A stretch of DNA of 64,000 bases from Spirochaetota bacterium (GCA_035477215.1 DATIKU010000041.1:30754-94753); one strand, 5' to 3'; positions 32,191 to 42,070 are shown, numbered from the stretch's first letter. Translations and numbers: made by a program. The notes: generated by a model from the sequence alone, not told the origin.

Positions 32191-33040
32191 TTGCACGCTC
32201 CTTCGGAACATATACCGGGGAATCCAGAAGCTTCACATAAACGAAATCCTCGGAGATGGAGTGGAGGGTTTCCGAATGTCCGATGAAAAGATAACCGCTT
32301 TTTGAAAGTACGCCGGTGAAACCCGCGACCAGCCGCCGCTGGTATTCGCGGTCGAAGTATATCATGACGTTTCGACAGAAAATGATGTCGAGGTCCCGGG
32401 GGTACGGGTTTTTAAAAAGATTTAGATAATGAAAGGTAACGAGCTTTCTGGCCCGCTCCTTGACGGTAAAAAGCTCCGGGTATTGCCGGTCCTGAGTGAA
32501 ATGTTTTTCGAGGATTACCGGCGCGACCTTTTCGATCCTCCTGCCGGAGTACTCGCCTTTCCGGGCGAAATCGAGCACCGATGGTGCAATGTCGGTGGCT
32601 ATGATCTCGACCTCCCATCCTGGGAAAAGGTGCATGATTTCGAGAACACAGATGGCTATCGTATACGGCTCCTCGCCGGTCGAGCACCCGGCGCTCCATA
32701 TTCGCAGCTTTTTATTCGCCTTTTTTTTTGCAATATCCGGAAGACAGTGCTGAATCAGGGCATCGAACTGCCGTTCGTTTCGGAAGAAATACGTTTCGTT
32801 TGTGGAAACGACATCGATAAGCTGCTCCAGCTCCTTTGCCTTGTCCGGCAGGCGCTGTATATGGTCGTAATAATCGGAAAACGATTCGAGGTTGAGCGCC
32901 TGGAGCCGTTTCCTCAGGCGGTTGGAAAGCAGAGTGATTTTTGTGTCTTTTAAAAATATACCGCTCTCCGCGTAAATGAGCTTCGCGAAACGGTGAAACT
33001 CATCCTCGTTGAGGCGCTTGATGTTACCGAAATCTATCAT
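32180..33040 (-). CDS. cheR: Chemotaxis protein-glutamate methyltransferase CheR
   Basis: 286 residues from ATG 33040 (GGGAATG region upstream); the frame runs further but without a ribosome site. N-terminal helical domain (DEFHRFAKLIYAESGIFLKDTK, NRLRKRLQALN), then the SAM-binding domain: ETYFFRNERQFDAL, RIWSAGCSTGEEPYTIAI, EIIATDIAPSVLDFARKGEYS, and DIIFCRNVMIYF. Methylates receptor glutamates for adaptation. A partial sigma-28-like -10 upstream is discussed under rejected items. Confidence 0.95.
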   Translation of the reverse strand: MIDFGNIKRLNEDEFHRFAKLIYAESGIFLKDTKITLLSNRLRKRLQALNLESFSDYYDHIQRLPDKAKELEQLIDVVSTNETYFFRNERQFDALIQHCLPDIAKKKANKKLRIWSAGCSTGEEPYTIAICVLEIMHLFPGWEVEIIATDIAPSVLDFARKGEYSGRRIEKVAPVILEKHFTQDRQYPELFTVKERARKLVTFHYLNLFKNPYPRDLDIIFCRNVMIYFDREYQRRLVAGFTGVLSKSGYLFIGHSETLHSISEDFVYVKLLDSPVYVPKERANEF

Positions 33041-33108
33041 GGCATTCCCTTCTATAATCGGTAAAGAAAGCGTCAATGAAAAAAGCGCGAGATACGGTAA
33101 GGGCCGCG

Positions 33109-33903
33109 TTATTGTTTTCCTTGTAAATTCAGCACGAGCCGTATTTCCCCCGCGGGGATGCCCGAGCCGCGGGATATCAGCTCTATCGGACACCCCTTAC
33201 CATGGAGGTCCGAAATAAGGGCGTATTTATCGTCCGATTCGCCGAAAAGACCGGCGATATCGGATTCGCTTAATTTGCTTTCATGCTTCCCGGTTTCCGG
33301 CGCCGGCGAAACCCTCAACTCCGAAAAATCCTTTTGTATGGAGCTCGATTTTTCCATTCCGACCCTATGGTCGTTATCGCGCGGCAGACCCCTCGACACG
33401 ACCGGGGCCGCCTCATCTTTTTTCGAAAGACGCTCGAGCAGGAAAAGCGCGCCCCGTCCCGCTATCATGCGGATAAGGCCAAACGCCCCGTGCGCAAGCC
33501 GCGCCAGATTGTTCGAGAGGTTTTTCGCGGCGCTCTCGACCGGATCGCCCGGCGTCTGCTGCGATACGGTCCGAACATTTTCGGCTGGTCCGATGTCCTT
33601 ATCGGGTATTCCCGGCGGAATTCCGTCAGTCGCAGACACTGCTTCGCGGTCACTCACGCTCAGGTCGAGGTTTTTAATTGCGCCGGACTGCTGCATGAGG
33701 CGTTTCATCGCCGTAATGCGGTTTTCGAGGAGCGAGATGTTCCTCTCGGCGGTCTCGTTAAAGTCCTTAATTATGGCATCCATTTCGCGCCGCAGCCTTT
33801 TTTCCCGGAACTCGGAAGCCGAACGTTCAAGCTTCAGACTGATCACAAGGTAAAAAAGGGCCCACAGGATCACGTTGACAATCAAAATAAATAGAAACTG
33901 CAT
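33109..33903 (-). CDS. Membrane-anchored coiled-coil protein of the motility operon, unknown function
   Basis: 264 residues. One N-terminal membrane helix (FLFILIVNVILWALFYLVISL), a charged coiled coil at about 24-72 (LERSASEFREKRLRREMDAI...), a Ser/Pro/Asp-rich middle, and a C-terminal helix-turn-helix-like end (YALISDLHGKGCPIELISRGSGIPAGEIRLVLNL) like that of DUF2802/DUF6115 proteins found next to flagellar genes. It may sense envelope or flagellar state, but this is inference from the layout. Lies between cheR and a small hydrophilic protein gene. Confidence 0.6.
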   Translation of the reverse strand: MQFLFILIVNVILWALFYLVISLKLERSASEFREKRLRREMDAIIKDFNETAERNISLLENRITAMKRLMQQSGAIKNLDLSVSDREAVSATDGIPPGIPDKDIGPAENVRTVSQQTPGDPVESAAKNLSNNLARLAHGAFGLIRMIAGRGALFLLERLSKKDEAAPVVSRGLPRDNDHRVGMEKSSSIQKDFSELRVSPAPETGKHESKLSESDIAGLFGESDDKYALISDLHGKGCPIELISRGSGIPAGEIRLVLNLQGKQ

Positions 33904-33942
33904 AGTCTTCCCTTTGTTGTTTCGCGCTCGTGTCGCGCAGTG

Positions 33943-34260
33943 CTATTTTTTTACGTCGATGATTCGCCCGATCTTTTCGTCCGGCTGCGGGGCGCGCTCT
34001 TCTTCCTTTTGCGTGTCCTCTTCCCCGCGCCCCTCTTTCGAGCCACCGCGGGAATGCCGCTTTTCTTCGCGCATGATGGTGTTCTTCTCGGCCTTTTTGT
34101 TTTCCTCGAGCCTGGCCTTGGCGAGCCTCGACTTTTCGATCGATTCCTTATCAAGCAAATGCTGCTGCTCAACGACCGCCTCGGTCTTCGCCTGCGCGTT
34201 GCGAGCCACCTCGTGCATCTGGGCGATGTTGGTCTGCATGTCAATAGGTTTGATCGACAT
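33943..34260 (-). CDS. Small charged protein downstream of fapA, unknown function
   Basis: 105 residues, hydrophilic and helical: residues 10-60 read as a coiled coil (IAQMHEVARNAQAKTEAVVE...), the rest is rich in Lys, Glu and Arg and probably disordered, with a short conserved-looking end (KIGRIIDVKK). No signal peptide. It follows the FapA-like gene by 24 bases. I recognise only the type of protein that sits at this place in spirochaete motility operons. Confidence 0.6.
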   Translation of the reverse strand: MSIKPIDMQTNIAQMHEVARNAQAKTEAVVEQQHLLDKESIEKSRLAKARLEENKKAEKNTIMREEKRHSRGGSKEGRGEEDTQKEEERAPQPDEKIGRIIDVKK

Positions 34261-34284
34261 GGCCTTTTCCTGTACGCGTGATTT

Positions 34285-36267
34285 TTACCTCCTCCTCCGG
34301 AGCATCGTCATTTTGCCGATACCCTCGCCCATATCGGGCTTTTCGTATTCGGAAAGACGGATCTCTCCACCTTCCATGGTAAACTTGACATAGTTGTACG
34401 GGTCCTTGACCGGATAACGGCGGTCCTTTATATAAATCTCCACTCCCGGGAAAACAGTCTGTTCAGCGCACACCTTGCCTTTCTGTTCGAGCATCCCCAG
34501 GTATGCCTTGAGTTCCTCCAGCTCAAGGTTCACCTCGGCGTTCCGGGTCTCAAGCTTCTGCTTCTGCTGGGTGACCTTCTGAAGCAGCTCCTCCTTCTCC
34601 TGCGACAGGCGGCCTCCGGAATTGTTTTTCAGTACGGTAAGGGTCGTAAGGTCCTTGCGGATTTTTTCGATCTCGTCCCCCCCCTGCTGTTTGAGGGCCT
34701 CGAGGTCGGAGACCTGCTGCAGCACCTTCGGATTGATCCCGACCCGAACCTCGGTGCGGGTAAAGGAATCCGAACCGATGATGCGGGCATTCACCTCTTC
34801 CCCGGCCCGGATAACACCACCCACAATGCGAGCCCTCCTCCCGTGGCAGAGGATACGGCTTCCGGCATCAGCTCTCGAATGGAGAATGCCTTCGGATACG
34901 ATGATGTCCTTTTCGGCAAAGCAATTTGCCGATTGGACAAAATTGGCGAAGATGGAACCGCCGGTGGATTCGATTTTGGCCTCTTCACGCCCCATAATCC
35001 CCTGGCGAATGATAATATCTCCCTCGGCCTCAAGAAATGCCTTCTGGACCGATCCCTTGACCTCAATATTGCCGGCCGCCTTGACGATGAAATTGTCCTG
35101 GACGCTCCCGCCCACTACCACCGACCCCAGAAAAACGATATTGCCGGTTTCGAATGAAACATCTCCTTTTACGAAGAAAACCGGCTCCACTATGATCTTG
35201 CCGGCCTGGAAGACGACCTGGCCGTTGATCTCGGCGGTGAGCTCCATGCCGTCCTCCGAGAGGATCGTCCCCTTGCCGTACCGCATCGGATGGTCCTTGC
35301 CCGAACGGGCCGGCAGCACCCTGTTGGTAACCGTGCGGCCGGGTATGCCCTCCTGCGCGGGGATCTTGACCGCGAGCACCTGGCCGACAACCACATTTTC
35401 AAGGATATCCAGGTTCTTGAAATCCACCTGGCCGCGCTCGTCCTCGGCGAGGTTGATGCTCGTTTTATCTATCTTGACCTTATAATCGACCGAGGCGTCC
35501 TTCCCGTGGCGGGGAGGCTGTCCCTCCGCGGCCAGAAGCGGGTGCGCGTATTCCATCTTGTCAAGGTATTGGCCGATACGCTCTTCGTTTATTCCCACCA
35601 CCACGCCGGCCCGCTTGAGGGAATCGACGACATCCTCGGGCTCCATGTGTCTGCCGAAAAAACGCGGCGGCACGAAGTGCACGAACGCCTTCATTTCGTC
35701 TTCGGTTATCTCGACCGACATGCTGCCGTCGTACTCGGCATTTGGCATCCATTCGCCGATTTTTACGCGTTTGCCCGAGGACTTGCCGACCTCTTTTTCC
35801 ACCTTCTTCATGTCGGCATTGCTGATACGCATGGCGAAGAGTCTGTTGTTGACATCGCTCAGGCTCGCCGGCTGTCCTCCGCCGCTGGGCGGATTTACTA
35901 TCAGATAAATACCGGATCTGGTCACGCGCACTTTATAGGTGCCGTCGGCATATTTCACGACATCGCGGATTGAGAGGTCGGAGGGTGATGCCTTCGAAAG
36001 CTTGCGTTCTATTTCATCAAAATCGCTGTACGCGTCGCGTGTTTTTGATGCCCTTACAAGAACGCGATAGGGCTGGCGCCCCATTCCCATAAAGCCGCGC
36101 GTACCCTTCTGGAGGATGTCGTAATCGAGAGCCGAAACTTCGAGCTTGAGCGCGCCGGAAGCGATTTCAAGGGCCTGGCGCACCGAGTCCGCCAGCACTT
36201 CGACCTCCTCGTCGGAGGACCCGTCCTCGTCCTCTATTTCCCTCAGCAGTTCCTTCAGCGTGCTCAT
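34285..36267 (-). CDS. FapA family protein (DUF342) with Jag-like N-terminal domain
   Basis: 660 residues. Residues 20-75 resemble a Jag-N domain (VRQALEIASGALKLEVSALDYDILQKGTRGFMGMGRQPYRVLVRA). The body from about 200 is DUF342: VDYKVKIDKTSINLAEDERGQVDF, AVKIPAQEGIPGRTVTNRVL, and right-handed beta-helix repeats (VKGDVSFETGNIVFLGSVVVGGSVQDNFIVKAAGN and on). A coiled coil at 530-590 and a C-terminal strand follow. Family members bind polymers or nucleotides and affect the polar flagellum in Vibrio. Placement six bases after fliA in transcription order suggests a motility role. Confidence 0.85.
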   Translation of the reverse strand: MSTLKELLREIEDEDGSSDEEVEVLADSVRQALEIASGALKLEVSALDYDILQKGTRGFMGMGRQPYRVLVRASKTRDAYSDFDEIERKLSKASPSDLSIRDVVKYADGTYKVRVTRSGIYLIVNPPSGGGQPASLSDVNNRLFAMRISNADMKKVEKEVGKSSGKRVKIGEWMPNAEYDGSMSVEITEDEMKAFVHFVPPRFFGRHMEPEDVVDSLKRAGVVVGINEERIGQYLDKMEYAHPLLAAEGQPPRHGKDASVDYKVKIDKTSINLAEDERGQVDFKNLDILENVVVGQVLAVKIPAQEGIPGRTVTNRVLPARSGKDHPMRYGKGTILSEDGMELTAEINGQVVFQAGKIIVEPVFFVKGDVSFETGNIVFLGSVVVGGSVQDNFIVKAAGNIEVKGSVQKAFLEAEGDIIIRQGIMGREEAKIESTGGSIFANFVQSANCFAEKDIIVSEGILHSRADAGSRILCHGRRARIVGGVIRAGEEVNARIIGSDSFTRTEVRVGINPKVLQQVSDLEALKQQGGDEIEKIRKDLTTLTVLKNNSGGRLSQEKEELLQKVTQQKQKLETRNAEVNLELEELKAYLGMLEQKGKVCAEQTVFPGVEIYIKDRRYPVKDPYNYVKFTMEGGEIRLSEYEKPDMGEGIGKMTMLRRRR

Positions 36268-36273
36268 CAGTCC

Positions 36274-37074
36274 TCAACCGACAATATTCGACTTGATGCG
36301 TCCGAGCCGCCCGCGCAGGCGCATGATCGCTTTGGTATGGAGCTGGGACACCCGGCTCTCGGTGACATCGAGAACGTCGCCGATCTCCTTGAGCGTGAGG
36401 TCCTCGTAGTAATAGAGCACTATCACTTTCTTCTCCTTTTCGGGAAGCTTCTTGATCGCATCAATAATATAGTCCCGTATCTCCTCTTTTTCAATCAATA
36501 CGTCGGGGTTCATGCTCTCGGGAGCCTCGAGCGTCTCCAGGATCGAGAGTTCGTCGCTGTCATCGCCCAGATACCAGATGTCGTTAAGGGAAAGCATCGA
36601 CGTTCCCGAGAGCTTGTTGAGCAGTGACTGGAACTCATCCATGCCTATTCCAAGCTCGTGGGCTATCTCCTCGTCCTCGACGGTTCGTCCAAGCTTGTTT
36701 TCAAGGTCCGAGATCGCCTGTTCAATCTGTTTGGCCTTCTGCCGGATGGAGCGGGGGATCCAGTCGATGGAGCGCAGCTCGTCGAATATCGCGCCGCGGA
36801 CGCGCGTCATGGCATACGTCTTGAACTTGATTCCCCTGTTGGGGTCGAACTTGTTGATCGCATCGATAAGACCGAAAATACCGTACGATACCAGGTCGTC
36901 AAACTCTATACTCTGGGGCATGCCCATGGATATCTTTCCGGCAACGTATTTGACCAGCGGCGCGTATTTGATAACGAAGTAGTCCCGGAGGTCCTGGCCC
37001 CTGGTCTTGGCGAACTGCTTCCAGAGATCATCTTCGTTTATGGCGTCTAATTCCTTTATTTTTTTAGTGTTCAT
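36274..37074 (-). CDS. fliA: Flagellar sigma factor sigma-28 (FliA/WhiG)
   Basis: 266 residues from ATG 37074, with AAAGGA six bases upstream. Sigma-70 regions 2, 3 and 4 without region 1: [39 protein letters not shown] (2), [21 protein letters not shown] (3.0-type signature of FliA), and [41 protein letters not shown] (4). It directs RNA polymerase to TAAA-N15-GCCGATAA promoters, two of which are visible in this window. Its inhibitor FlgM is encoded at 22413. Confidence 0.96.
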   Translation of the reverse strand: MNTKKIKELDAINEDDLWKQFAKTRGQDLRDYFVIKYAPLVKYVAGKISMGMPQSIEFDDLVSYGIFGLIDAINKFDPNRGIKFKTYAMTRVRGAIFDELRSIDWIPRSIRQKAKQIEQAISDLENKLGRTVEDEEIAHELGIGMDEFQSLLNKLSGTSMLSLNDIWYLGDDSDELSILETLEAPESMNPDVLIEKEEIRDYIIDAIKKLPEKEKKVIVLYYYEDLTLKEIGDVLDVTESRVSQLHTKAIMRLRGRLGRIKSNIVG

Positions 37075-37096
37075 ACAAAGTCCTTTTACCGGAATT

Positions 37097-37633
37097 TTAC
37101 TCCTTATCCCGTGCAATCATGGTTCGTATCGCGTCGGCCATTATCTTCGGTTCATACCTGATGTTCTTTCGCTCGAAGAAGTGCTTTCCGAGCTTACCCT
37201 GTTCCGGCTTGGCCGAACTGTATGCGACGAAATCGCTTTCCTGCAAGGGCACGAACGCGTCCGTCCGCGCGGGCTCCCCCCAGGCCGCCGCATTCGCCTC
37301 GTTGCCGCTGTCAGGAGCGGCCTCTTCGGCCGAAGCTCCATCGGCCGGAATTCGCCGATCCTCGCCCGGAAGCTCCTTCAGTCCCTCGTCGCTAACCTGG
37401 CGGCCTGACATGGCTTTTAACATCTCATAGACCTCGGGGACGTATTTGCGAAATACATATATCGCAATATAGCCCAGAGCGGCAAAAACGAGCATAAGGA
37501 CAAGCGACCTTCCCAGGATATGGCCCGCGCCGTTCCCGGCCACTATTCCCGCAGTCACCGAGAGAACCAGCGCCACAATTCCGAAAAGCGCCCCCGACCG
37601 GTATTCAAGCTGTATGTCGCCCATGTTCACCAT
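37097..37633 (-). CDS. Membrane protein between flhG and fliA, unknown function
   Basis: 178 residues from ATG 37633 (AGAAGG six bases upstream). Two hydrophobic helices near the N terminus ([20 protein letters not shown] and [19 protein letters not shown]), then a cytosolic acidic, low-complexity linker and a conserved-looking C-terminal block ([30 protein letters not shown]). No recognised domain. A gene of this shape is common between flhG and fliA in spirochaetes; the tail may contact FlhG or FliA. Role unproven. Confidence 0.65.
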   Translation of the reverse strand: MVNMGDIQLEYRSGALFGIVALVLSVTAGIVAGNGAGHILGRSLVLMLVFAALGYIAIYVFRKYVPEVYEMLKAMSGRQVSDEGLKELPGEDRRIPADGASAEEAAPDSGNEANAAAWGEPARTDAFVPLQESDFVAYSSAKPEQGKLGKHFFERKNIRYEPKIMADAIRTMIARDKE

Positions 37634-37703
37634 AAATGGCCTTCTGAAAACACCGTCCAAATTATTTAATAGAAGCTGTCAGCGCAAATCAAGCTCTTTT
37701 TGG

Positions 37704-38570
37704 CTAATCGGCCTCCAGCGACTCCTGTTTGAAGAGCTGTTTGAAGAATCCGGCGATTCCGGAGCCTTTTGATTCCCCGATTTCGCGGTTCGCTATCCGG
37801 TCGGCGATAATAAAGATACAGCTTGACGCCTTTGATTTCGGATAGGTTACCATAAAGGGCTTCTGGTTCCGTATCGATTTCTGCACGTATATATCGTCGA
37901 AGATGAATCCCAGATTTTCCACCTTGATGTTGAGAAACTGCCCGGCGATATTGATCACCCGTTCCGCGACCTTCCTGCCCTCCGACACCGTCTGCACCCT
38001 GTTGACGACGAGACGGACCGGCTTGTCGGGCGCCTGCGAGGCGATCGATTTGATGATGCCGTAAGCGTCGGTAATGGCGGTCGGTTCAGGCGTGGTGATG
38101 ACGATCACCTCGTCGGACGCGCTCACGAAGCTGAGCACGTTCTGCGAGATACCAGCGCCCGTGTCGACGATCATATAGTCGTCTTCGCCGAGGTCTGAAA
38201 CGGCATCAATGAAATCCTGCCGCTGCTTTGCCTCGAGGTTCGCAAGCTGGTGGAAGCCGGACGCCCCGGCAATGATCTTGAAGCCCTCGGGCACCTCTAT
38301 AACGATGTCCTTGAGCTTCTTTTTTCCCTTTATCACATGGTAGAGGTTGTACTTCGGAATGATGCCGAGTATCACGTTGACATTCGCGAGTCCAAGGTCG
38401 GCATCGAGAAGCGTCACCCTGGAACCGTCGCGGGCAAGCGCGATGGAGAGCGCCACGGCGAAACTCGTCTTCCCCACCCCTCCCTTGCCGCTCGTGATGG
38501 CGATAGTCCGCGTTTTCCGAACACCGTCGCTTTCAAGAACCAGCCGGCGTAAATTTGTAGCCTGATCCAC
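37704..38570 (-). CDS. flhG: Flagellar number regulator FlhG (MinD/ParA-type ATPase)
   Basis: 288 residues. Deviant Walker A SGKGGVGKTSFAVAL, switch I DADLGLANVNVILGI, and Walker B-like MIVDTGAGIS. It partners FlhF to set number and site of flagella. N terminus (MDQATNLRRLV) contains the DQAxxLR motif that stimulates the FlhF GTPase. A C-terminal basic and amphipathic stretch (FFKQLFKQESL) is a likely membrane-targeting sequence. 13 bases after flhF in transcription order. Confidence 0.95.
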   Translation of the reverse strand: MDQATNLRRLVLESDGVRKTRTIAITSGKGGVGKTSFAVALSIALARDGSRVTLLDADLGLANVNVILGIIPKYNLYHVIKGKKKLKDIVIEVPEGFKIIAGASGFHQLANLEAKQRQDFIDAVSDLGEDDYMIVDTGAGISQNVLSFVSASDEVIVITTPEPTAITDAYGIIKSIASQAPDKPVRLVVNRVQTVSEGRKVAERVINIAGQFLNIKVENLGFIFDDIYVQKSIRNQKPFMVTYPKSKASSCIFIIADRIANREIGESKGSGIAGFFKQLFKQESLEAD

Positions 38571-38583
38571 GGCACGCCTCCCG

Positions 38584-39924
38584 TTACTGGTTTATGCTTC
38601 CGATCATCATGTTAACGAGCTTTTCGGGGTCCGCGATGTCGATATCGTTGGGAACCTCCTGGCCGGTTGTGTAGTACGCGATTGGTTTTTTATATTTGTC
38701 GGCCAGGTCGAGAACGTTTCCGATGAAGGCGGTCTCGTCGACCTTGGTCACTATTACACTGGTAAAATTCACTTTGTCAAACGATTTAAAGACGCTCGCA
38801 AGGTCGTGTTTCTTGGTGTTTGCGCTAACGCACAGGACCTTCTCGAAATCGTATTCGATCGTATCGGCATAGCTCTTGATTTCAGAAATTTTGAGGTCGT
38901 TCTTGTGGCTTCGCCCCGAGGTGTCCACCATTATGATCTCGGCCTTCTCGTGTTCGATTATTTCCTTGAACGCCTTCTGGTCGTTGACCACGTGCACGGG
39001 AATCTTCATGATCTCGGCGTACTTTTTCAACTGCTCGGTCGCCGCGATACGGTAATTATCGATCGTAATAAAGGCGACCCGGCAACCCTCGCGCAACGCG
39101 AATATCGCACCCAGTTTCGCCATTGTCGTGGTCTTTCCCACTCCCGTCGGCCCGATGAACATCAGCACTTTTTTCCTGCTCCCCTTTTTGAAGGGACCGC
39201 TGGTAACGATCCTGCTCTTCAACAGCTCGCGCAGCGTCTTTTCTATCTTGGAGCGGTCGTTGAGGTCGTCATGACTGACCGAGTTCCTCACCTCGCCGAT
39301 GATGTTTTTGCACTCGTCCCTGCCGAAATCGTTGCTTTCAAGCAGATCCATGAACGGTCGCATAATCGATTCCTCTTCATGTAAGACGGCGCTTCTTTTC
39401 CCGCCTCCGTCCCCTTTCGCCTCCATCATCCTGTTAAGCGACTCCTTGAGCTCATGGAATTCCTTTTCGAGTTTTCGAAGAGACGATAGCTCTCTTTGCT
39501 CGATTTCGACCGTTTCGGCCGTTTCGGCCGCGATTGCGGGCCTCGTCGCCTCAGGAATGGCGCGGGCCGCGGCGAGCACCTTCTCGAAGCGTGCGGCGGA
39601 CAGGTCGGGAGAGCGCGGCGACTCGACGGGTTCGACGGGCGACTGCACAACCGTCTCCATGCGCACACCCTTTTTCAGAATATCGTTGTCCCCCACCGTA
39701 AAGTCGATCGTACTCCTGGGCGAGGCCTTGGTCCTGGCCGCGGATTTTCGTTCCGGTATCGCGGCGGTGAGCTCCACCAGTTCCCTGGCAAGGAACTTCG
39801 AGTTGAACAGTCCGCCCTCTTTGACGTACTTGTGGCTGATCGGAATGGCGTCGTCGCCATGCTCCATCTTCAACTTCATCATCGCCTCGTTGTAGGTCTT
39901 GGCCTTTATCTTCACATACCTCAT
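38584..39924 (-). CDS. flhF: Flagellar biosynthesis GTPase FlhF
   Basis: 446 residues. N-terminal B domain with the RYVKIKAKTYNEAMMKLKMEHGDDA opening, a long variable linker, then the SRP-GTPase NG core: G1 GPTGVGKTTTMAKLGAIFAL, G3-region MVDTSGRS, G4 VTKVDET. It recruits the first flagellar components to the cell pole, and in spirochaetes it is needed for subpolar placement. The G3 region reads DTSGR rather than DTAGR, a common variation in FlhF. Upstream neighbour flhA, downstream flhG. Confidence 0.95.
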   Translation of the reverse strand: MRYVKIKAKTYNEAMMKLKMEHGDDAIPISHKYVKEGGLFNSKFLARELVELTAAIPERKSAARTKASPRSTIDFTVGDNDILKKGVRMETVVQSPVEPVESPRSPDLSAARFEKVLAAARAIPEATRPAIAAETAETVEIEQRELSSLRKLEKEFHELKESLNRMMEAKGDGGGKRSAVLHEEESIMRPFMDLLESNDFGRDECKNIIGEVRNSVSHDDLNDRSKIEKTLRELLKSRIVTSGPFKKGSRKKVLMFIGPTGVGKTTTMAKLGAIFALREGCRVAFITIDNYRIAATEQLKKYAEIMKIPVHVVNDQKAFKEIIEHEKAEIIMVDTSGRSHKNDLKISEIKSYADTIEYDFEKVLCVSANTKKHDLASVFKSFDKVNFTSVIVTKVDETAFIGNVLDLADKYKKPIAYYTTGQEVPNDIDIADPEKLVNMMIGSINQ

Positions 39925-39954
39925 CTCGACTCTCCTTCTATCTTTTCTCGTTCA

Positions 39955-42051
39955 TCAGGCCACGCTCGACATCGCGGCCGATGAAATAACGTTAATTTTC
40001 ACGCTCGGAACTATCTCGTTATACGAAAGAACTATCGGGTCCGGGACCTCGCGCTGCAGCAGGCTGAACGTGACGCTGCGTATGTGCGGCGACACCAGAA
40101 AAACCGGCACATACCCCGTGCTTCGGGCCTTCACATACGAGTCCGTGAACGACTTGATAACGCTTCCGTGCGTGTCCGGGTCCAGCCCCAGGACCCGCCC
40201 CTCTATCGGGTCGTCGTGAATCGATGAACGCAGAATGTTCTCTATCTCCGGATCAACGGTGATCACCGACATAGTGTTTGTTTTGTCGGCGTATTCCTTG
40301 CATATCTGGCGGGAGAGCGCCACCCGCACGTATTCAGTCAGGATTCCCGTATCCTTGCTGAACTCCGCGTAGCTTGCGAGCGTCTCGAGGATGGTGATCA
40401 TGTTGCGAATGGAGACGTGCTCGCGCAGAAGATTCTGCAGCACCTTCTGTATGTCGCCCAGCGACATCTTTCTCTCGGAAACCAGTTCGTTTATCACGGC
40501 GGGGTAGTCGTTCTTGATGTTATCGACGAGCTGCTGGACCTCCTGTCGCCCGAGTATCTCGTCGGCATGGCGCTTGATGATTTCGGTAAGGTGGGTGGCA
40601 ATGATCGTCGGACAGTCGACCACGGTGTAACCGCGCTGCTCGGCCGTGCCGCGTACTTCCGGGTCTACCCATATCGCCTTCAGGCTGAAAACCGGTTCGG
40701 TGAACTCCGATCCTTCAATCTTATCCGTCACCTCGCCGGAATCCATCGCCATGAGCCTCCCCACCTGGAGGAGCCCGCCGCCGACCTCGACGCCCTTGAT
40801 GAGGATCGAATAAGAGCTTGATTCAAGTTCCATATTGTCACGAATACGAATGGGCGGAACGATGAGCCCCATCTCGAGCGCGCTTCTGCGCCGTATGTTG
40901 GTGATGCGGTCCAGGAGCGTGCCCCCCTGTTCGGGGTCGACCAGGGGTATGAGACTGTAACCGATTTCCACCTCGAGCGGATCGACCTGTATCAGCGATA
41001 TCACCGATTCCGGCTTGTGCTCCTTCAACGCCGCCTGTTTCTCATCCACCCGCGCCTTCTCGAACTGTTCTTCGCGGGTCTGGTTGAGCACGTATCCAAG
41101 GGCGCCGAGCCCTGCGGCGAGCAGGAGAACAGAGAACTTCGGGAACCCGGGGATGAGCGCGGACAGGGCCAGCGCGCCGGCGGTGATCATGAGCGCCCGG
41201 GGCTGCTGGCTGAGCTGTTTCGCCAGGTCATCGCCGAGGTTCTCATCGGAGACCGCGCGCGTAACGATGATACCGGTGGCGGTGGTGATGAGCAACGATG
41301 GGATCTGTGCGACCAGTCCGTCGCCGATGGAAAGCAGGGTGTACGTTCGCAGCGCCACGTCGAATGGCTCACCGCGCATCACCATGCCGATTATGAATCC
41401 TCCGATGATGTTGATGAGGATGATGACGATGCCGACCTTCACATCGCCCTGGACGAACTTCGAGGCTCCATCCATGGCGCCGTAGAAGTCGGCCTCTTTA
41501 CGGATCTCGCCCCGGCGCTTGCGGGCCTCTTCCTCGGTGATAACGCCGTTGGAGAGATCCGAATCGATACTCATCTGTTTGCCCGGCATAGCGTCGAGGG
41601 TAAACCTGGCGGCGACTTCCGCGGTCCGCGTCGCGCCCTTGGTGATGACGATGAACTGCACGGCGGTGAGGATGATGAAGATGAGCACCCCGACGACGTA
41701 ATTGCCCCCGACAACGAACTCACCGAAGGTACGGATAATCTTGCTATCGAAGGCCGCCCCCTGCAACAGGATGAGCCGCGTTGACGACACGTTGAGCGCA
41801 AGACGAAACACGGTTGTCACGAGCAACAACGAAGGAAACACCGAGAAATCGAACGAGCGCGGCACGAACATCACCACGAGCAGAGTGAGTATCCCCAGCA
41901 TGATGCTTATGGATAACAGGAAGTCCAGAAGAAACGTGGGGATGGGGATGATAAGCATGGAGACAACGGCGATAACCCCGATCCCCATCAGGATATCGGT
42001 CTTATTCATCCAGCCCAGGTTATCGCCCAATCCTCGTGTTCCGTCCGCCAT
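39955..42051 (-). CDS. flhA: Flagellar export gate protein FlhA
   Basis: 698 residues from ATG 42051, with AGGCAGGA upstream. Eight predicted N-terminal membrane helices followed by the FHIPEP cytosolic domain. Family signature in the membrane part: RTAEVAARFTLDAMPGKQMSIDSDLSNGVI with conserved acidic residues for proton use. Cytosolic part includes the LDRITNIRRRSALEMGLIVPPIRIRDN segment. With FlhB and FliPQR it forms the type III export gate; it docks chaperone-substrate complexes. The C-terminal tail is short. Confidence 0.96.
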   Translation of the reverse strand: MADGTRGLGDNLGWMNKTDILMGIGVIAVVSMLIIPIPTFLLDFLLSISIMLGILTLLVVMFVPRSFDFSVFPSLLLVTTVFRLALNVSSTRLILLQGAAFDSKIIRTFGEFVVGGNYVVGVLIFIILTAVQFIVITKGATRTAEVAARFTLDAMPGKQMSIDSDLSNGVITEEEARKRRGEIRKEADFYGAMDGASKFVQGDVKVGIVIILINIIGGFIIGMVMRGEPFDVALRTYTLLSIGDGLVAQIPSLLITTATGIIVTRAVSDENLGDDLAKQLSQQPRALMITAGALALSALIPGFPKFSVLLLAAGLGALGYVLNQTREEQFEKARVDEKQAALKEHKPESVISLIQVDPLEVEIGYSLIPLVDPEQGGTLLDRITNIRRRSALEMGLIVPPIRIRDNMELESSSYSILIKGVEVGGGLLQVGRLMAMDSGEVTDKIEGSEFTEPVFSLKAIWVDPEVRGTAEQRGYTVVDCPTIIATHLTEIIKRHADEILGRQEVQQLVDNIKNDYPAVINELVSERKMSLGDIQKVLQNLLREHVSIRNMITILETLASYAEFSKDTGILTEYVRVALSRQICKEYADKTNTMSVITVDPEIENILRSSIHDDPIEGRVLGLDPDTHGSVIKSFTDSYVKARSTGYVPVFLVSPHIRSVTFSLLQREVPDPIVLSYNEIVPSVKINVISSAAMSSVA

Positions 42052-42070
42052 TATATCCTGCCTCGTTCTC

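Noticed and set aside
33041..33108. ACCGATTA on the minus strand just before cheR
   Set aside because: The core CCGATA is broken and the -35 position reads TTTC or TTTT; not good enough for a sigma-28 promoter although the gene context would fit.
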